Source of the DNA: an uncultured Cardiobacterium sp.
GTDB lineage: Bacteria > Pseudomonadota > Gammaproteobacteria > Cardiobacteriales > Cardiobacteriaceae
Direction: 5' to 3'
DNA: 64,000 nt
NCBI RefSeq assembly: GCF_938028825.1
Contig: NZ_CALIZP010000022.1
Coordinates: 62,001-126,000 of the forward strand
Below, one piece after another: positions 39,944-48,530 of the stretch. The notes below the pieces were generated by a model. The model was not told the origin of the DNA and searched no databases. It saw nothing but the letters and a program-made list of their open reading frames with translations. Position 1 is the first letter of the stretch. Every line of letters starts with the position of its first letter. The translations under genes and the position numbers were made by a program.

Positions 39944-39945
39944 AA

Positions 39946-39975
39946 AATCCTCCCGCCTGGGGAGGATCTTTTATG
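39946..39975 (-). terminator. Terminator of the 40047-40544 gene
   Basis: ATCCTCCC-CAGGC-GGGAGGAT followed by TTTTTAA on the minus strand, 72 bases past the stop codon. Confidence 0.65.
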
Positions 39976-40046
39976 CCAATTCCGGGAAACAACACGATGT
40001 TTGCAAGCCGGTTCCGGCGGGCTGAAGCCACCCTTTGGCCCCGGTA

Positions 40047-40544
40047 TTACAAGGGCGCGACGCCGCCGCTGATGCCCCAGCTTTGCGTGCGGCCTTTTTC
40101 TTCGGTGTAGTTGTAGTCGCTGACGCGGCCTGTCGCGAGCGAGATTTCCACTTCCAGCATTTGCGATTCCCGGCGGGCGGTTACGGCGTTGTCGCCGAGG
40201 AGGCCGCCTGCGGCCGCGCCGACCGAGGTGGCAATCGCCTGGCCGCTGCCGCCGCCGATCTGGTGCCCCAGCACGCCGCCGAGGATGGCGCCGCCGATGC
40301 CCGCCGCACCTTTCTTGATGCTGTCGTCATTGCGGTAGGCATAAACCAGCTTCTTGATGCCCGCCTTCTGGTTGATTTGCACGGATACGGGCTCGCCGAA
40401 CATGGCGCGGATTTGCGCTTCGGTCGTCACGTTGCGCTGGATGGCGTTGACGTTGGCGTAATTCATGCGGTCGCCGTGGCTGATGCCGCAGCCGCCGAGG
40501 GCAAGGGCGAGGACGGCGGCGAGGAAGGTTTGTTTGCTGTTCAT
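40047..40544 (-). CDS. Glycine-zipper outer membrane lipoprotein
   Basis: 165 residues. Lipobox ALGGC (Cys19). Residues 38-75 resemble the SmpA/OmlA-type TTEAQIRAMFGEP strand-helix. A glycine zipper follows (GAAGIGGAILGGVLGHQIGGGSGQAIATSVGAAAGGLLGD). The zipper probably inserts in or packs on the outer membrane. Similar proteins are common in beta- and gammaproteobacteria, without a defined function. Confidence 0.75.
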   Translation of the reverse strand: MNSKQTFLAAVLALALGGCGISHGDRMNYANVNAIQRNVTTEAQIRAMFGEPVSVQINQKAGIKKLVYAYRNDDSIKKGAAGIGGAILGGVLGHQIGGGSGQAIATSVGAAAGGLLGDNAVTARRESQMLEVEISLATGRVSDYNYTEEKGRTQSWGISGGVAPL

Positions 40545-40610
40545 GGCTGTTCTCTGTGGTTGGGGGGTCGTGTTTATCCTACGCTGTTTTGCCCGGGCGC
40601 GGCATACGGC

Positions 40611-40868
40611 TTATTCACCCGCGCCCACGCCGATTTCCACGCGGCGGTCGGGTTGCAGGCAGGGGATCAGTTCTGCGCGCGGCAGGTCGTCGCGGCAGGC
40701 ACTGAGCGGGTGCGCGCTGCCGAGGCCGGCGGTGCGGATGCGGCCGGCGGCAATGCCGCCGCGCACGAGGTAATCGCGCACGGCTTCGGCGCGTCCGTTT
40801 TTGCTGACGGTGGAGAGGCCGATGGCGACGGCGCTCTGGCCGCCGCAGGGTCCGTTGGCATCACTGCT
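40611..40868 (-). pseudogene. 3' remnant of an OmpA-family gene
   Basis: The frame ending at TAA 40613-40611 reads DANGPCGGQSAVAIGLSTVS, KNGRAEAVRDYLVRGGIAAGRI and PDRRVEIGVG, the peptidoglycan-binding OmpA C-terminal pattern (NGRAEAVRDYL...RRVEI). The upstream part is missing; a stop occurs at once and an IS fragment begins there. Probably truncated by insertion of that element. Confidence 0.65.
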
Positions 40869-40884
40869 AGGCGATAATGGCCGC

Positions 40885-41082
40885 GCCGGATAGATGCTGG
40901 CGGAAAAGGATCAATCCGGCGGCGGTAGCGCTGCAACACGCTGTGCCATTTGCCAGATTCTTGGGGCAAATCCCGCCACGGGCTGCCGGTGCGGGCATCA
41001 TCCACAGCACGGTTTTGATAAACATGCGGTTATCGGCGGTTGGCCCGCGAGCACCGACTTTCCCTGTGCACAGGGGCTCCAT
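40885..41082 (-). mobile_element. Fragment of an IS5-family transposase gene
   Basis: Two frames encode adjoining pieces of the N-terminus: GKVGARGPTADNRMFIKTVLWMM in one and ARTGSPWRDLPQESGKWHSVLQRYRR in the next. Together they match the IS5 (IS427-like) pattern. The remainder of the transposase is absent. It abuts the truncated OmpA gene. Confidence 0.7.
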
Positions 41083-41179
41083 TTTTGCCCATTGGCATCG
41101 GTCAGTATCAATCTTTCTTCCATAACCATTTGATATGGATTGGATATTACTCGTCAGCAGGCCTTGGTTTTGCCGCTTT

Positions 41180-41617
41180 TTACACTTGCAACCAGAACGT
41201 GACCGGGCCGTCGTTGATCAGCGCCACCTGCATGTGCGCGCCGAAGATGCCGCTTTGTACGCGCGGGTATGCCCGCTGCACATCGGCGCAGAAGCGGGCA
41301 AACATGGTCTCTGCCGCCTCAGGCGGCATTGCCGGGTCGAAGCCGGGGCGGTTGCCTTTCGTGGTGTTGGCGGCGAGGGTGAATTGCGAGACGAGCAGCA
41401 CTTCGCCCGCCGCCTCCATCACGTTCAGGTTCATTTTGCCGTCGGCGTCGGGGAAGACGCGGTAGTTGAGCAGTTTTTGTTGCAGGCGGGCGGCGTGGGC
41501 GGCGGTGTCGGCTTTCTCAATGCCGATGAGAGCCAGCAGGCCGGGGCCGATGGCGGCAACGCCCGCGCCGTCCACCGTTACGGATGCCTCGCGCACGCGC
41601 TGTATCAGGGCGATCAT
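41180..41617 (-). CDS. dtd: D-aminoacyl-tRNA deacylase
   Basis: 145 residues, the standard length. MIALIQRVREASVTVDG, LVSQFTLAANTTKGNRPGF (catalytic SQFTL with Thr) and the ending NDGPVTFWLQ (cross-subunit GPVT motif) identify Dtd, which frees tRNA from mischarged D-amino acids and glycine. Stand-alone gene. The IS fragment lies downstream. Confidence 0.95.
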   Translation of the reverse strand: MIALIQRVREASVTVDGAGVAAIGPGLLALIGIEKADTAAHAARLQQKLLNYRVFPDADGKMNLNVMEAAGEVLLVSQFTLAANTTKGNRPGFDPAMPPEAAETMFARFCADVQRAYPRVQSGIFGAHMQVALINDGPVTFWLQV

Positions 41618-41809
41618 TCATTCTCTCCGGATGTTCATCAGAATTTCCTTTTTAGTCGAAATCCTGTCATTTATGGCAGAAGGTTTAAAGGGGAGAGGCA
41701 AGACCTCTTCCATTTCAGGGCAACATATAGGGCAACGCTTTATTATGTTGTTCTGTGTGTTGAAACATGACGGGAATATAATGCGGCAAATTCCCACGGA
41801 GCCAAAACC

Positions 41810-42856
41810 ATGTCCTTTGCCGGTCGCCACATCCTCTCGATTGATCAGTTCACCCGCCCCGACCTCGAAATGCTGCTCGCCGTCGCGCAGACGCTTGAGC
41901 CCGTCGCCCGCCGCGAGTACCGCTGCAATGTGCTCGAAGGTGCCGTAATGGCGAATCTGTTTTTTGAAGCGAGCACCCGCACCCGCATCAGCTTCCACAC
42001 CGCGTTTTCCCGCCTGGGCGGCCGCGTCTGCGATACCACCGGTTTCACTTTTTCCTCCATTTCCAAGGGCGAGTCGCTGCACGACACTGCCCGCGTCATC
42101 AGCGGCTATGCCGACGCCATCGTCATGCGCCATCCGGAAACGGGCTCGGTCGCGCAATTCGCCAAAGGGCTGCGGGTGCCGGTCATCAATGCCGGCGACG
42201 GCACCGGCGAGCACCCCAGCCAGGCGCTCTTGGACTACTACACCATCAACCGCGAGTTTGCCCGCCTCGGCAAAAGCATTGACGGCATGACCATCACCCT
42301 CGTCGGCGACCTGAAACACGGCCGCACCATCCAGTCGCTCTGCCGCCTGCTGCGCCTCTTCCGCAACATCACTTTCCACTTCGTCGCGCCGCAAGCCTTC
42401 GCCGCGCCGCAGGCGCTGCTCGACAGCCTGAAAGCGGCCGGACACCATGTGCGCGAGTTTGAAAGCATCGCCAGCGGCCTGCCCGGCGCGGACGTGGTTT
42501 ATGCCACCCGCATCCAGCGCGAGCGCATCGAAGGCGGCGAAGACATGGAAGGCTACGGTGAGGATTTCCGCATCAACCGCGCCGCCATCACGCAATACGC
42601 GGCGAAAGACATCGTCATCATGCACCCGCTGCCGCGCGACAGCCGCCCGGGCGCGTTCGATCTCGCCCCCGACCTCGATACGCTGCCGAATCTCGCCATC
42701 TTCCGTCAGGCGGATAACGGGGTGCCGGTGCGCATGGCGATGTTTGCGCTGGTGCTGGATGTGCACAAGGACATCGACCGCCATTTCCACAAATGGCAGG
42801 GCTACCGCCCGCGCCGGTACAGCGACGGCGATGCCGATTTTTATCAATTCGACTGA
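41810..42856 (+). CDS. pyrB: Aspartate carbamoyltransferase catalytic chain
   Basis: 348 residues. FEASTRTR at about 52-59 binds carbamoyl phosphate; RHPETGSVAQFA, INAGDGTGEHPSQALLD and HPLPR complete the site. It makes carbamoyl aspartate for pyrimidines. The class I-like N-terminus and C-terminal extension match PyrB proteins that assemble without PyrI. A TATAAT at 41777-41782 is a possible -10. A glnB gene follows after 9 bases, so the two are probably cotranscribed. Confidence 0.95.
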   Translation: MSFAGRHILSIDQFTRPDLEMLLAVAQTLEPVARREYRCNVLEGAVMANLFFEASTRTRISFHTAFSRLGGRVCDTTGFTFSSISKGESLHDTARVISGYADAIVMRHPETGSVAQFAKGLRVPVINAGDGTGEHPSQALLDYYTINREFARLGKSIDGMTITLVGDLKHGRTIQSLCRLLRLFRNITFHFVAPQAFAAPQALLDSLKAAGHHVREFESIASGLPGADVVYATRIQRERIEGGEDMEGYGEDFRINRAAITQYAAKDIVIMHPLPRDSRPGAFDLAPDLDTLPNLAIFRQADNGVPVRMAMFALVLDVHKDIDRHFHKWQGYRPRRYSDGDADFYQFD

Positions 42857-42865
42857 GGTGTGCCG

Positions 42866-43204
42866 ATGAAGATGATCACCGCCATCATCAAGCCGTTCAA
42901 ACTCGACGACGTGCGCGAGGCGCTGTCCGACATCGGTGTGCAGGGCATCACCGTCACCGAGGTCAAGGGCTTCGGGCGGCAGAAGGGACACACCGAACTC
43001 TATCGCGGCGCGGAATACGTCATCGACTTCCTGCCGAAGCTGAAACTGGAAATCGCGGTTGGCGACGACCTCGCCGAACAGGTGGTGGAGACCATTCGCG
43101 ACACCGCGAACTCCGGCAAAATCGGCGACGGTAAAATTTTTGTCACCACGCTGGAACGGGTGGTACGCATCCGCACCGGCGAACTGGACGACGAGGCGCT
43201 GTAA
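42866..43204 (+). CDS. glnB: Nitrogen regulatory protein P-II
   Basis: 112 residues from the ATG at 42866 (GAGGTG upstream). MKMITAIIKPFKLDDVREAL, the T-loop with uridylylated Tyr51 in YRGAEYVIDFLPK, and the B-loop GKIGDGKIFV are complete. Senses 2-oxoglutarate and ATP/ADP and signals nitrogen status. GlnB versus GlnK cannot be decided firmly; no amtB is adjacent, so glnB is preferred. Position directly behind pyrB is unusual. Confidence 0.93.
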   Translation: MKMITAIIKPFKLDDVREALSDIGVQGITVTEVKGFGRQKGHTELYRGAEYVIDFLPKLKLEIAVGDDLAEQVVETIRDTANSGKIGDGKIFVTTLERVVRIRTGELDDEAL

Positions 43205-43278
43205 TAAATATCCTGCCGCAGGGCGGTCGCCCGCCGAAACCATACGGATGGCGGGAGCCCGCCCTGCGCACATTGCTT

Positions 43279-43375
43279 TATAGCCGTTTCAAACAGGGAG
43301 GAGACAAGGCGGCGAACCGAAGACAGTACGGCGGGGCGAGCCAACACCGTATCGTTTCTGTTTGAAACGACTGTA
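43279..43375. mobile_element. Correia-like miniature element, copy 2
   Basis: 97 bases with inverted ends TATAGCCGTTTCAAACAG and TACAGTCGTTTCAAACAG (read inward). The core (ACAAGGCGGCGAACCGAAGA then CAGTACGGCGGGGCGAG) matches copy 1 despite different ends. A separate CAGGGCGG/CCGCCCTG hairpin lies just upstream (43215-43268). Confidence 0.65.
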
Positions 43376-43403
43376 TTTCTTGGGGCATAACCGCCTTCGC
43401 CCG

Positions 43404-43432
43404 AAAAAAACCGCGCTCCGACGCGGTTTTTT
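43404..43432. terminator. Bidirectional terminator between glnB and the 43492 gene
   Basis: CCGCG-CTCCGA-CGCGG flanked by an A run and a T run; suits both converging transcripts. Confidence 0.8.
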
Positions 43433-43491
43433 ATGGGCGGTTTTTGCCCGCACCGGGCGGGACAACTGCGTCTTCAAGCTGCCGCAGGCAG

Positions 43492-43740
43492 TCAGTTTTC
43501 CGTGCCGTCCCCTTCGTTCAGATAGCTATCCGTATTCAGCGAGTGGCCGTCCCATTCGTGATCGGGGTCGGGGATGTACACCAGGCCGCCGGTTTCGCTC
43601 TGGCTGATGAGCCAGCCGCCCGGCACGGGGGTGCGGTAGAGTTCGGGGGTGTGCTTGTTGTTGCGGCTTTTCAGCTTTTGCCAGTGGAGCACGGGCGCGC
43701 TGTTGCCGAAGATGAGTTCTTTGATCGCGTTGATGGCCAT
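43492..43740 (-). CDS. Unknown conserved small protein
   Basis: 82 residues. INAIKELIFGNSAPVLHWQKLKSRNNKHTPELYRTPVPGGWLI... with an acidic end. Soluble; WQKLKSRN and the GGWLI-GGLVYIPDPDHEW block look like one small domain. It lies 9 bases after mnmG in the same direction, so it ends that operon. Family not recognised. Confidence 0.65.
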   Translation of the reverse strand: MAINAIKELIFGNSAPVLHWQKLKSRNNKHTPELYRTPVPGGWLISQSETGGLVYIPDPDHEWDGHSLNTDSYLNEGDGTEN

Positions 43741-43749
43741 GGGGGTTCC

Positions 43750-45603
43750 TTATGTAGGCTGCGGGTGTTTTTTCAGGTGGATGAGGAGGATGGACAGCGC
43801 CGCCGGGGTAACGCCGGGGATGCGCGCCGCCTGGTCGAGGTTTTCCGGCTGGATTTTGTCCAGTTTTTCCGCGACTTCTGCCGAGAGGCCGTGGATGGCG
43901 CGGTAGTCGCAGGGGCGCGGCAGTTTGTGGGCGCGGTTGTTCTTGAGTTTTTCGACTTCGTGTTGCTGGCGTTCGATGTAGCCCGCGTATTTGGCGGCGA
44001 TGTCGATTTGTTCGATGACGGCGTCATCCAGCGGCGGCGCGTCGAAACCGGGCAGGGCGGCGAGCTGGGCGTAGCTGTATTCGGGGCGTTTCAGCAGTTC
44101 GGCGGCGCTGGTTTTCTGGCTGATGCCCGCGAGGTGTTCCGGACTGATGTGGGTGTGGCGCAGGCGATCTTGTTCGCGGGCAACGGCTTCTTCTTTGCGG
44201 CGATAGTGGTGGTAGCGGTGCTCGTCCACGCAGCCGAGGCGGTAGCCGGTGGGGGTGAGGCGGGCATCGGCGTTGTCTTCGCGCAGGAGCAGGCGGTGTT
44301 CGGCGCGGCTGGTGAACATGCGGTAGGGTTCGCGCGTGCCCTGGGTGATGAGGTCGTCGATAAGGACGCCGAGGTAGGCTTCTTCGCGTTCGGGGTACCA
44401 GGGGGCGCGGTTTTGCACGCGCAGGGCGGCGTTGATGCCGGCGAGCAGGCCTTGTGCGCCCGCTTCTTCGTAGCCGGTGGTGCCGTTGATTTGTCCGGCG
44501 AGGTAGAGGTTTTCGATGTGGCGGCTTTCGAGGGTGTGGTCAAGGTCTTGCGGGTCGAAGAAGTCGTATTCGATAGCGTAGCCGGGGCGGGTGATGCGCG
44601 CGTGTTCGAGGCCGGCGATGCTGTTGATGTAGGCAATTTGCGCCTCAAATGGCAGGCTGGTGGAGACGCCGTTCGGGTAGAGTTCGCCGGTGGTCAGGCT
44701 TTCGGGTTCGATGAAGATTTGGTGGCTGGTTTTATCGGCGAAGCGCATAATTTTGTCTTCGATGGACGGGCAGTAGCGCGGGCCGTAGGCGTCTTTGATG
44801 ACACCGGCGTACATCGGCGCCTGGTCGATGTAGGCGCGGATGATGTCGTGGGTGCGTTCGTTGGTGCGGGTGATGTGGCAGTTGACCTGGCGCGGGTGTT
44901 CGCTGGCACTGCCGAGGTAGGAAAAGACGGGCACGGGGGTATCGCCGGGCTGGACTTCCATGCGGCTGTAATCGACGGTGCGCGCATCAAGGCGCGGCGG
45001 AGTGCCGGTTTTCATGCGCGCGAGGTGAAACGGCAGGTCATGCAGGCGGGCAGCGAGTTCGTTCGCGGGCGGGTCGCCGGCACGGCCACCGGGGAAGTGG
45101 TTCAGACCGATATGGATTTTGCCGCCGAGGAAGGTGCCGGTGGTGAGGATGGTGGTTTCGGCGCGGTAGTCAATTTGTTGTTGGGTGCGCACGCCGCATA
45201 TGCGCCCGTTCTCGATGATGAGGTCGGTAACAGCCGCCTGGAAGATGTCGAGGTTGGGCTGGTTCTCAACCATTTCGCGCACGGCGCTTTTGTAGAGGTT
45301 GCGGTCGGTCTGGGCGCGGGTGGCGCGCACGGCGGGACCTTTGCGGCGGTTGAGGATGCGCCACTGGATACCGGCTCGGTCGGCGGCGCGTGCCATGATG
45401 CCGCCCAATGCGTCGATTTCTTTGACGAGATGGCCTTTGCCGATGCCGCCAATGGCGGGGTTGCAGCTCATTTGCCCGATGGTTTCGATGTTGTGGGTGA
45501 GGAGCAGGGTGCGGACGCCCATGCGGGCGGCGGCGCAGGCGGCTTCGACGCCGGCGTGTCCGCCGCCGATGACGAGGACTTGGTAGGTGTAGGGGGATTG
45601 CAT
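43750..45603 (-). CDS. mnmG: tRNA uridine 5-carboxymethylaminomethyl modification enzyme MnmG
   Basis: 617 residues. VLVIGGGHAGVEAACAAARMG binds FAD; LLTHNIETIGQMSCNPAIGGIGKGHLVKEIDALGG, TGTFLGG, PRYCPSIEDKIMRF and MFTSRAEHRLLLREDNAD are GidA signatures. With MnmE it modifies U34 of several tRNAs. Five bases separate it from yggU, and it is the fourth gene of the proC-yggT-yggU-mnmG unit. Confidence 0.97.
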   Translation of the reverse strand: MQSPYTYQVLVIGGGHAGVEAACAAARMGVRTLLLTHNIETIGQMSCNPAIGGIGKGHLVKEIDALGGIMARAADRAGIQWRILNRRKGPAVRATRAQTDRNLYKSAVREMVENQPNLDIFQAAVTDLIIENGRICGVRTQQQIDYRAETTILTTGTFLGGKIHIGLNHFPGGRAGDPPANELAARLHDLPFHLARMKTGTPPRLDARTVDYSRMEVQPGDTPVPVFSYLGSASEHPRQVNCHITRTNERTHDIIRAYIDQAPMYAGVIKDAYGPRYCPSIEDKIMRFADKTSHQIFIEPESLTTGELYPNGVSTSLPFEAQIAYINSIAGLEHARITRPGYAIEYDFFDPQDLDHTLESRHIENLYLAGQINGTTGYEEAGAQGLLAGINAALRVQNRAPWYPEREEAYLGVLIDDLITQGTREPYRMFTSRAEHRLLLREDNADARLTPTGYRLGCVDEHRYHHYRRKEEAVAREQDRLRHTHISPEHLAGISQKTSAAELLKRPEYSYAQLAALPGFDAPPLDDAVIEQIDIAAKYAGYIERQQHEVEKLKNNRAHKLPRPCDYRAIHGLSAEVAEKLDKIQPENLDQAARIPGVTPAALSILLIHLKKHPQPT

Positions 45604-45607
45604 GTGT

Positions 45608-45904
45608 TCAGGGTCGGGCGGGTAGTTGCCAGGCGGCGGGGAGTTTTTGCGGCGCGGTGATGGCGAGGATTTTCAGCGGGCTGCGTTCGCCGCTTTGCAC
45701 GTTCACCGCGCGTTTGGCGACGCCGAACTGGCCGGCCAGCCAGCGGCAGAGGTGGGCGTTGGCTTTGCCATCTTCGGGGGCGGTGGTGATGGCGATTTTG
45801 TGGCGGCCGTCGTGAATGCCCTGGTATTGGTCGCGGCTGGCGCGGGCGGTGATTTTCACGGCGAGGATGAGGGTGTCTGCCTGCCAGTGTGCGGCGTCGC
45901 TCAT
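45608..45904 (-). CDS. yggU: DUF167 (YggU) family protein
   Basis: 98 residues: LAVKITARASRDQYQGIHDGRHKIAITTAPEDGKANAHLCRWLAGQFGVAKRAVNVQSGERSPLK is the DUF167 pattern (PxxGKAN, SGxxSRxK). Small alpha/beta protein of unknown function, typically beside yggT as here. Start lies one base from the yggT stop. Confidence 0.9.
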   Translation of the reverse strand: MSDAAHWQADTLILAVKITARASRDQYQGIHDGRHKIAITTAPEDGKANAHLCRWLAGQFGVAKRAVNVQSGERSPLKILAITAPQKLPAAWQLPARP

Positions 45905-45905
45905 G

Positions 45906-46436
45906 TCAGCCGCTGATGCCGCCGAGCAGCAGGCGGTTGATGCCGCTTTGCGCGAGGTAGAGGATGAAGAGCGCCGCCATCGGGGTGAAGTCGAGCATGC
46001 CGACGGGCGGGATGATGCGGCGCAAGGGTGCCAGCAGCCAGTCGGCGCAGGCGAGGGCGATTTGCATCACCGGCTGGCGCGGGTCGGTTTGCAGCCAGGA
46101 GCCGATGACGATGATGAGGATGGCGTAGAAGATGGTGTTCAGCCAGGTGGTGATGATGAGCACGAGGCAGAGAGCGATGAAGACGCCGAAGGAGGCGTGG
46201 ATGGCGGCGGTGAAGATGAGGGAGATGGCCAGGGCGATGATGCCGGCAACGGCGAGCGCGCCGAGGTCGTAGCGCGAGGGCGGCAGGAGTCTGCGGAAGG
46301 GCAGTACCAGCGGGTCGGTGTAGCGGTTCAACTGCTGCGCCAGCGGGTTGAAGCCGAGGCGGTAGAGGTTGGCATGGAAGCGGATGAGGAAGAGGGCGAT
46401 GATGAGCTTGCTGATGAAGAGGATGATTTGCGGCAT
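45906..46436 (-). CDS. yggT: YggT family membrane protein
   Basis: 176 residues with two YggT repeats (each a helix pair; PLVLPFRRLLPPSRYDLGALAV and ACADWLLAPLRRIIPPVGMLDFTPMAALFIL). Inner membrane, implicated in osmotic or division functions in other bacteria. Lies between proC and yggU with spacings of 5 and 1 bases. Confidence 0.92.
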   Translation of the reverse strand: MPQIILFISKLIIALFLIRFHANLYRLGFNPLAQQLNRYTDPLVLPFRRLLPPSRYDLGALAVAGIIALAISLIFTAAIHASFGVFIALCLVLIITTWLNTIFYAILIIVIGSWLQTDPRQPVMQIALACADWLLAPLRRIIPPVGMLDFTPMAALFILYLAQSGINRLLLGGISG

Positions 46437-46441
46437 GGGTG

Positions 46442-47284
46442 TTACCAGTCTTTGGTGAGTTCGTCGGCAATGGCGCGGCTGCGGGCGGCGACGGCGCTCA
46501 TGGCGTCGTCCACGATGGCGTCGAGGTTGGCGCGGTCGAAGACGGCCAGCGCCGCTTCGGTGGTGCCGCCCGGTACGGCGATTTTTTGGCAGTAGTCGGC
46601 AAATTCGGGCGGGGTGCGGTCATTATCAAGCGCAAGGGTGCCCGCGCCGACGGCGGTCCAGGTGATGATGTCGTAGAGTTCGTCGCGCTCGAAGCCGTAG
46701 CGTTCGCCCGCGTCCAGCATCGCCTGCATGAGGCGGAAGAAATAGGCGATGCCGCTGCCGGAGAGCGCGGTGATGCCGTCAATCTGGGTTTCGTCGTCCA
46801 GCCAGGCGGTTTCGCCGATAGCGGTGAAGATGGTATTGATGAGGTCTTCTTCTTCCGGGGCGAGGTCGTCATCGCTGTATATACCGGTGAGCGAGGCCTG
46901 GCGCGAGGCGGCGACGTTCGGCATGGCGCGGATGATGACGGCATCCTCGCCGAGGATGCGGCGGTAGTGCTCGATGCGGATGCCGGCGGCGAGGGTGATG
47001 AGGATTTTGTCGTCGAGGTTGCAGGCAGCGAGTTCGTCCAGCACGTCTTTCATCTGCGCCGGTTTGACGCCGAGGATGATGTAGTCGCTGTCGGCGACGA
47101 GGCAGCGGTTGTCGGTGTGGGCGTTGATGCCGTGCGCCTGTTTGAGGTAAGCGGCGCTGGCGGCGCTTTTGCAGGTGGCGTGGATGTGTTTGGGGCTGAA
47201 GCCGTTGGCACCGTCGGCAAGCATACCGCTGATGATGGCGGCACCGAGGTGGCCGGCACCGAGGAATCCGATGGTTGTGGCCAT
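46442..47284 (-). CDS. proC: Pyrroline-5-carboxylate reductase
   Basis: 280 residues from the ATG at 47284 (CAGGA upstream). IGFLGAGHLGAAII binds NAD(P)H; GVKPAQM, AAGIRIEHY, RAMPNVAASRQASLTGIY and DGITALSGSGIAYFFRLMQAM are ProC signatures. It catalyses the last step of proline synthesis. First gene of the operon with yggT, yggU and mnmG. Confidence 0.96.
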   Translation of the reverse strand: MATTIGFLGAGHLGAAIISGMLADGANGFSPKHIHATCKSAASAAYLKQAHGINAHTDNRCLVADSDYIILGVKPAQMKDVLDELAACNLDDKILITLAAGIRIEHYRRILGEDAVIIRAMPNVAASRQASLTGIYSDDDLAPEEEDLINTIFTAIGETAWLDDETQIDGITALSGSGIAYFFRLMQAMLDAGERYGFERDELYDIITWTAVGAGTLALDNDRTPPEFADYCQKIAVPGGTTEAALAVFDRANLDAIVDDAMSAVAARSRAIADELTKDW

Positions 47285-47442
47285 GTGTGTATCCTGTAAT
47301 GTTTGTTCCGGTCGGAAGGGGCGTAGCGGCGCGAATCTTATCATGATTGTCCCGCGCGGGCGGAAGTTTGGCTTGGTTTTACACGGATTTGCGGTAATAT
47401 ATGCACCTTGATATTTTTTAAGAATTGGAAAAGGATGTTGTC

Positions 47443-48513
47443 ATGAATGTTGAAAAAGAAAAGAATGAAGCCAAGCTGGACGACCTGCTGCGTTTTACCG
47501 ACAAGCAGAAGGCGTCCGACTTGCACCTCAGCTCCGAACTGCCGCCGATGATCCGCGTGGATGGCGACATCAAGCGCCTCAACCTGCCGCCGCTTGACCG
47601 CCAGCAGCTGCGCGACATGATTTACTCGATCATGACCGATACCCAGGTCAAGGATTTCGAAGAAAACTGGGAAGCGGACTTTTCCACAGAAGTCAAAGGG
47701 ATTGCGCGCTTCCGGGTCAACGTGTTCAACCAGAACCGCGGCCTCGCCGTGGTTTTCCGGGTCATCCCCAGTCGCGTGCTGTCGCTGGAAGACCTGAAAG
47801 CGCCGGAAAAATTTGTGGATATTATCGACGTGCCGCGCGGACTGGTACTGGTTACCGGGCCGACCGGTTCCGGTAAATCCACCACGCTTGCCGCGATGCT
47901 TAACCATATCAACGAGAACCGTCACGAACACATTCTCACCATTGAAGACCCGATCGAATTCGTGCACGAATCGAAAAAATGCCTGGTCAACCAGCGCGAA
48001 GTGCACCGCGACACCAAGAGCTTCAACAACGCCTTGCGCGCGGCGCTGCGGGAAGACCCGGACATCATCCTCGTCGGCGAGTTGCGTGACCTTGAGACCA
48101 TCCGCCTGGCACTGACTGCCTCGGAAACCGGACACTTGGTATTCGGCACCCTGCACACTTCCTCCGCTGCAAAAACCATCGACCGGATTATCGACGTCTT
48201 CCCCGGCGAAGAAAAACAACTGGTGCGCTCGATGCTCTCCGAATCGCTGCGTGCAGTCATCGCCCAGACCCTGTTGAAAAAAATCGCCGGTGGCCGGGTC
48301 GCGGCGCACGAAATCCTCGTCGCCACCTCGGCGGTGAAAAACCTCATCCGCGAAGACAAAATCGCCCAAATCTATTCCGCCATCCAGACCGGCGCGCAAT
48401 ACGGCATGCAAACCCTTGACCAGTCCCTGCAACGCCTTGTCGCTCAAGGCATGATCGACAGACAGACCGCTGCCGCCAAAGCGCACGACAAAACCCTCTT
48501 CACCCACGGATAA
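47443..48513 (+). CDS. pilT: Type IV pilus retraction ATPase PilT
   Basis: 356 residues from the ATG at 47443 with AAGGA upstream; the frame opens 18 bases earlier at a TTG. DLLRFTDKQKASDLHLSSELPP, Walker A GPTGSGKSTT, the Asp/His boxes, Walker B DIILVGELRD and the retraction motif AVKNLIRE are present. Hexameric motor that disassembles pili. A plausible promoter (TTGGTT, TAATAT) lies around 47374-47400. Followed after 17 bases by pilU. Confidence 0.95.
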   Translation: MNVEKEKNEAKLDDLLRFTDKQKASDLHLSSELPPMIRVDGDIKRLNLPPLDRQQLRDMIYSIMTDTQVKDFEENWEADFSTEVKGIARFRVNVFNQNRGLAVVFRVIPSRVLSLEDLKAPEKFVDIIDVPRGLVLVTGPTGSGKSTTLAAMLNHINENRHEHILTIEDPIEFVHESKKCLVNQREVHRDTKSFNNALRAALREDPDIILVGELRDLETIRLALTASETGHLVFGTLHTSSAAKTIDRIIDVFPGEEKQLVRSMLSESLRAVIAQTLLKKIAGGRVAAHEILVATSAVKNLIREDKIAQIYSAIQTGAQYGMQTLDQSLQRLVAQGMIDRQTAAAKAHDKTLFTHG

Positions 48514-48530
48514 ACCGACGGAGTTGCCCC

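Noticed and set aside
41618..43273. 551-codon minus-strand frame opposite pyrB and glnB
   Set aside because: Both plus-strand genes are unambiguous; the antisense frame has no recognisable domain.
43444..45660. 738-codon open frame on the plus strand
   Set aside because: It is antisense to mnmG, which has clear family motifs; its composition (Val/Ala/Gly/Asp-rich) is what the opposite strand of a GC-rich gene gives.
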